The notes beneath the pieces were generated by a model. The model worked only from the letters and a program-made list of their open reading frames with translations, was not told the DNA's origin and searched no databases. The position numbers and the translations under genes were made by a program. A stretch of 64,000 nt of DNA from CALLCD01 sp039196965 (GTDB taxonomy: Bacteria > Pseudomonadota > Alphaproteobacteria > Caulobacterales > Hyphomonadaceae): NCBI GenBank assembly GCA_039196965.1, contig JBCCUK010000013.1:33190-97189 (forward strand), read 5' to 3'. The first letter of the stretch is position 1. Each line of letters opens with the position of its first letter. Of this stretch, positions 62,523 to 64,000 are shown in pieces.

Positions 62523-62935
62523 TACGCTCTGGCAGCATATTCGTCGGCTTGCTCTGCATGGCGCTCGCCGGCTGTGTTGATGGACAATCCTTGCCGGCTC
62601 CGCTGGAGAGAACCGATGCCGGGGCGATCCGTGATCCGGTATCCGGTGCCGAGATTGATATGCGTCTCGGCGAGACAGTCGATCTGCTCCTCACGTCAAA
62701 TCCGACGACGGGATACTTTTGGTACGTCACCAGAAATGAGGGCGGCACCGTCGTTTCGGTGAGTGACACCTATACTGCCGATCCGGCACCTGAAGGGCTC
62801 GTTGGCAGTGGCGGTGTTCAGCTCTTCATCTTCGAGGCAGTGGCTATTGGTGATGGTGATCTCACCTTGTCCTACCAGAGAAGCGAGGACGATGTTGCCG
62901 ACACGATCGATCTTCGGATCACGGTTTCGCAGTAA
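62519..62935 (+). CDS. Chagasin-like (I42) protease inhibitor lipoprotein
   Basis: The 138-residue product has a lipoprotein leader (VGLLCMALAGC) and the chagasin fold: the loop NPTTGYFWYV, GGVQLFIFEAVA, and LSYQRSEDD. Chagasin inhibitors block papain-like cysteine proteases by inserting these three loops into the active site. GTG 62519 overlaps the leuD stop. A target protease is not evident; it would act in the periplasm or on external proteases. Confidence 0.84.
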   Translation: MIRSGSIFVGLLCMALAGCVDGQSLPAPLERTDAGAIRDPVSGAEIDMRLGETVDLLLTSNPTTGYFWYVTRNEGGTVVSVSDTYTADPAPEGLVGSGGVQLFIFEAVAIGDGDLTLSYQRSEDDVADTIDLRITVSQ

Positions 62936-62974
62936 TCGAACCTTCCTTTCTTAACCCTCGTCCCCTAAATCTGT

Positions 62975-63140
62975 TGGCGGCGGCAGCTGCGGCGCTCGGC
63001 GCGGGATTTTTATTCCAGCGACCTTACATTACCATCAGGGAACTGTCCCTGGCCGGGATCGTGGTCCCGGACACACGGTGCCCACCTAGCTTGCTGGGTC
63101 GATGGGAATGAACATGCCCGCACGGCGGACCTTGCGGTTG
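62975..63140 (+). ncRNA. ssrS: 6S RNA
   Basis: 6S RNA mimics open promoters and sequesters the housekeeping RNA polymerase in stationary phase. The region has the alphaproteobacterial 6S core: CCGGGATCGTGGTCCCGG forms a hairpin, GGACACACGGTGCCCACC follows, and a terminal stem joins GCGGG (63001) with CCCGC (63117). The gene lies upstream of 5-FCL, as in most proteobacteria. Ends are approximate. Confidence 0.85.
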
Positions 63141-63222
63141 TCGTCATTTTTCTGTCTTGCAATCTTATTATTTTAACCTTTGGGTAGGATAAATTAAATC
63201 GTCGACAGAAACGAGGTTGGCC

Positions 63223-63810
63223 GTGGAGCACGGGACCAAAACGGAAATACGATCTTTGTTGCGCGATATTCGCGCCGAAGCGGCTGCTCGCGATCCGGAT
63301 GCCAGTGAAAAACTGGCCGATGTCTTTCCGAAGAAACTGTTTGATCGATATGGCCCCATCGTTGCCGGATATTGCTCCGTAAACGATGAAATCTGCCCAC
63401 AGGAACTGATGCAGCGCCTCGCTTACTTCGGCGCTGCGCTGTGCCTGCCGCGCGTAAATGACGACGATACGCTGAGCTTTCACTTCTGGGAGCCGGGCGA
63501 ACCCCTGGTCGAAGGCCGGTTCGGCCTGAAAGAGCCTGCGGCTGATGCGCCACTTGCGGAGCCAACCCTGATACTGGTGCCTCTGCTGGGCTTTGACGGC
63601 AATGGGACGCGGATCGGTTATGGCAAAGGGCATTATGACCGGGCACTAACGAAGCTGCGTGAGAAGGGACGGATCTTTGCCTGCGGCCTCGGATACAAAG
63701 CCCAGATGATGGAAGATCTTCCCGTCGAACCCCATGACCAGCCGCTCGACTGGGCTGTTACAGAACAGGGGTCGGTACCGCTCTTCATGATGCGAGCCAT
63801 GGCGAGTTAG
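63223..63810 (+). CDS. fau: 5-formyltetrahydrofolate cyclo-ligase
   Basis: The enzyme uses ATP to convert 5-formyl-THF to 5,10-methenyl-THF. The 195-residue product has KTEIRSLLRDIRAE at the start and LILVPLLGFDGNGTRIGYGKGHYDRALT, the 5-FTHF_cyc-lig signature. GTG 63223 is preferred over TTG 63217 because of the CGAGG spacing. It is downstream of 6S RNA, as usual. Confidence 0.94.
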   Translation: MEHGTKTEIRSLLRDIRAEAAARDPDASEKLADVFPKKLFDRYGPIVAGYCSVNDEICPQELMQRLAYFGAALCLPRVNDDDTLSFHFWEPGEPLVEGRFGLKEPAADAPLAEPTLILVPLLGFDGNGTRIGYGKGHYDRALTKLREKGRIFACGLGYKAQMMEDLPVEPHDQPLDWAVTEQGSVPLFMMRAMAS

Positions 63811-63823
63811 GCTTTCAATTGGG

Positions 63824-63845
63824 GGGATAGCCTAAGAACTATCCC
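63824..63845. terminator. Hairpin between fau and the convergent gene
   Basis: GGGATAG and CTATCCC form a perfect seven-base-pair stem around CCTAAGAA. It has no T run on either side, so terminator activity is uncertain; it overlaps the stop codon of the presumed leftward gene. Confidence 0.35.
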
Positions 63846-64000
63846 ACGCTTTGAGCGCGGTTCGAAGCTCCACTTTCAAGGCTCCGTGGATGACGGAGAG
63901 TTCTGTACTCATCCCCCTCGGGACTATCTGTGGCAGGAGGATTGGTGCGGGCTCGCGGGCGACGCGCATTATCCGTAGACGGTGGGCCAAGCGCTTTGCA
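63832..64000 (-). CDS. Possible 3' end of a leftward gene cut by the window edge
   Basis: An open frame on the minus strand runs from the window edge to TAG at 63834-63832. The C-terminal residues include MSTELSVIHGALKVELRTALKAWDSS, a composition consistent with a real protein. Too little is visible to name a family. Confidence 0.4.
   Translation of the reverse strand, partial: AKRLAHRLRIMRVAREPAPILLPQIVPRGMSTELSVIHGALKVELRTALKAWDSS

Noticed and set aside
62519..62935. Chagasin-like protein as a direct inhibitor of the caspase-like lipoprotein
   Set aside because: Chagasins act on papain-fold proteases, not caspases, and the genes are 18 kb apart.

Overview
The window looks like the chromosome of an alphaproteobacterium with moderately high GC. 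The evidence is a FYDLN-acid protein gene next to tRNA-Ala and aroA-cmk-rpsA, a SAM-II riboswitch in front of a MetA-type homoserine acyltransferase, CobS/CobT cobaltochelatase subunits, a PhaR/PhbB pair, and a 6S RNA directly upstream of 5-formyltetrahydrofolate cyclo-ligase. GTG and TTG starts are frequent. I cannot name the genus. Leader-type coordinates were checked against Shine-Dalgarno (SD) sequences and differ from the longest ORF in many genes.

Region 1 (1-7785) is the right end of an AT-richer integrated element. It carries a VirD4/TraG-type coupling protein, small element proteins, a large RloC/PrrC-like AAA_13 ATPase that is a plausible anti-phage anticodon nuclease, and a large serine recombinase whose reading frame runs antisense into the 3' half of tRNA-Ala(GGC). 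The left end lies outside the window.

Region 2 (7870-23421) is core chromosome: aroA, cmk, rpsA (with an extra C-terminal helix-hairpin-helix domain), ihfB, mscL, a ZIP metal transporter, a GH16 hydrolase, a leftward set (DUF3088, TonB-C protein, NMO-family flavoprotein, NTF2-like), an MDR oxidoreductase, an enoyl-CoA hydratase, a cyclase-family hydrolase, and metA under a SAM-II riboswitch.

Region 3 (23425-31364) holds two paralogous small lipoproteins, two acyl-CoA-dehydrogenase-fold enzymes with a PlsC-like acyltransferase, and a 5-oxoprolinase operon (NRAMP-like transporter, pxpA, pxpB, pxpC) with overlapping start and stop codons.

Region 4 (31338-49279) contains glycosyltransferases of the GT2, GT87-like and GT39 types, a DUF547 protein, cobS-cobT, a dicarboxylate symporter, a caspase-fold lipoprotein with a CCA-encoded polyproline tract, the divergent phaR/phbB pair with a palindromic operator candidate, and oxyR.

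Region 5 (49451-56356) is the ffh - chorismate mutase - rpsP - rimM - trmD - rplS translation block. It is interrupted by accessory genes: a low-GC membrane protein, a secreted beta/gamma-crystallin, and a leftward GT2 plus DUF805 pair. Region 6 (56438-64000) has an ECF42 sigma factor with its DGPF/YCII partner, leuC and leuD separated by four unrelated genes, a chagasin-like lipoprotein, 6S RNA and 5-FCL.

A recurring feature is strong hairpins touching or enclosing the ribosome binding site of several genes (metA-downstream lipoprotein, acyl-CoA dehydrogenase, ffh, crystallin). Together with the RloC-like gene these are the observations I would follow first. No CRISPR array, IS element or rRNA was seen.
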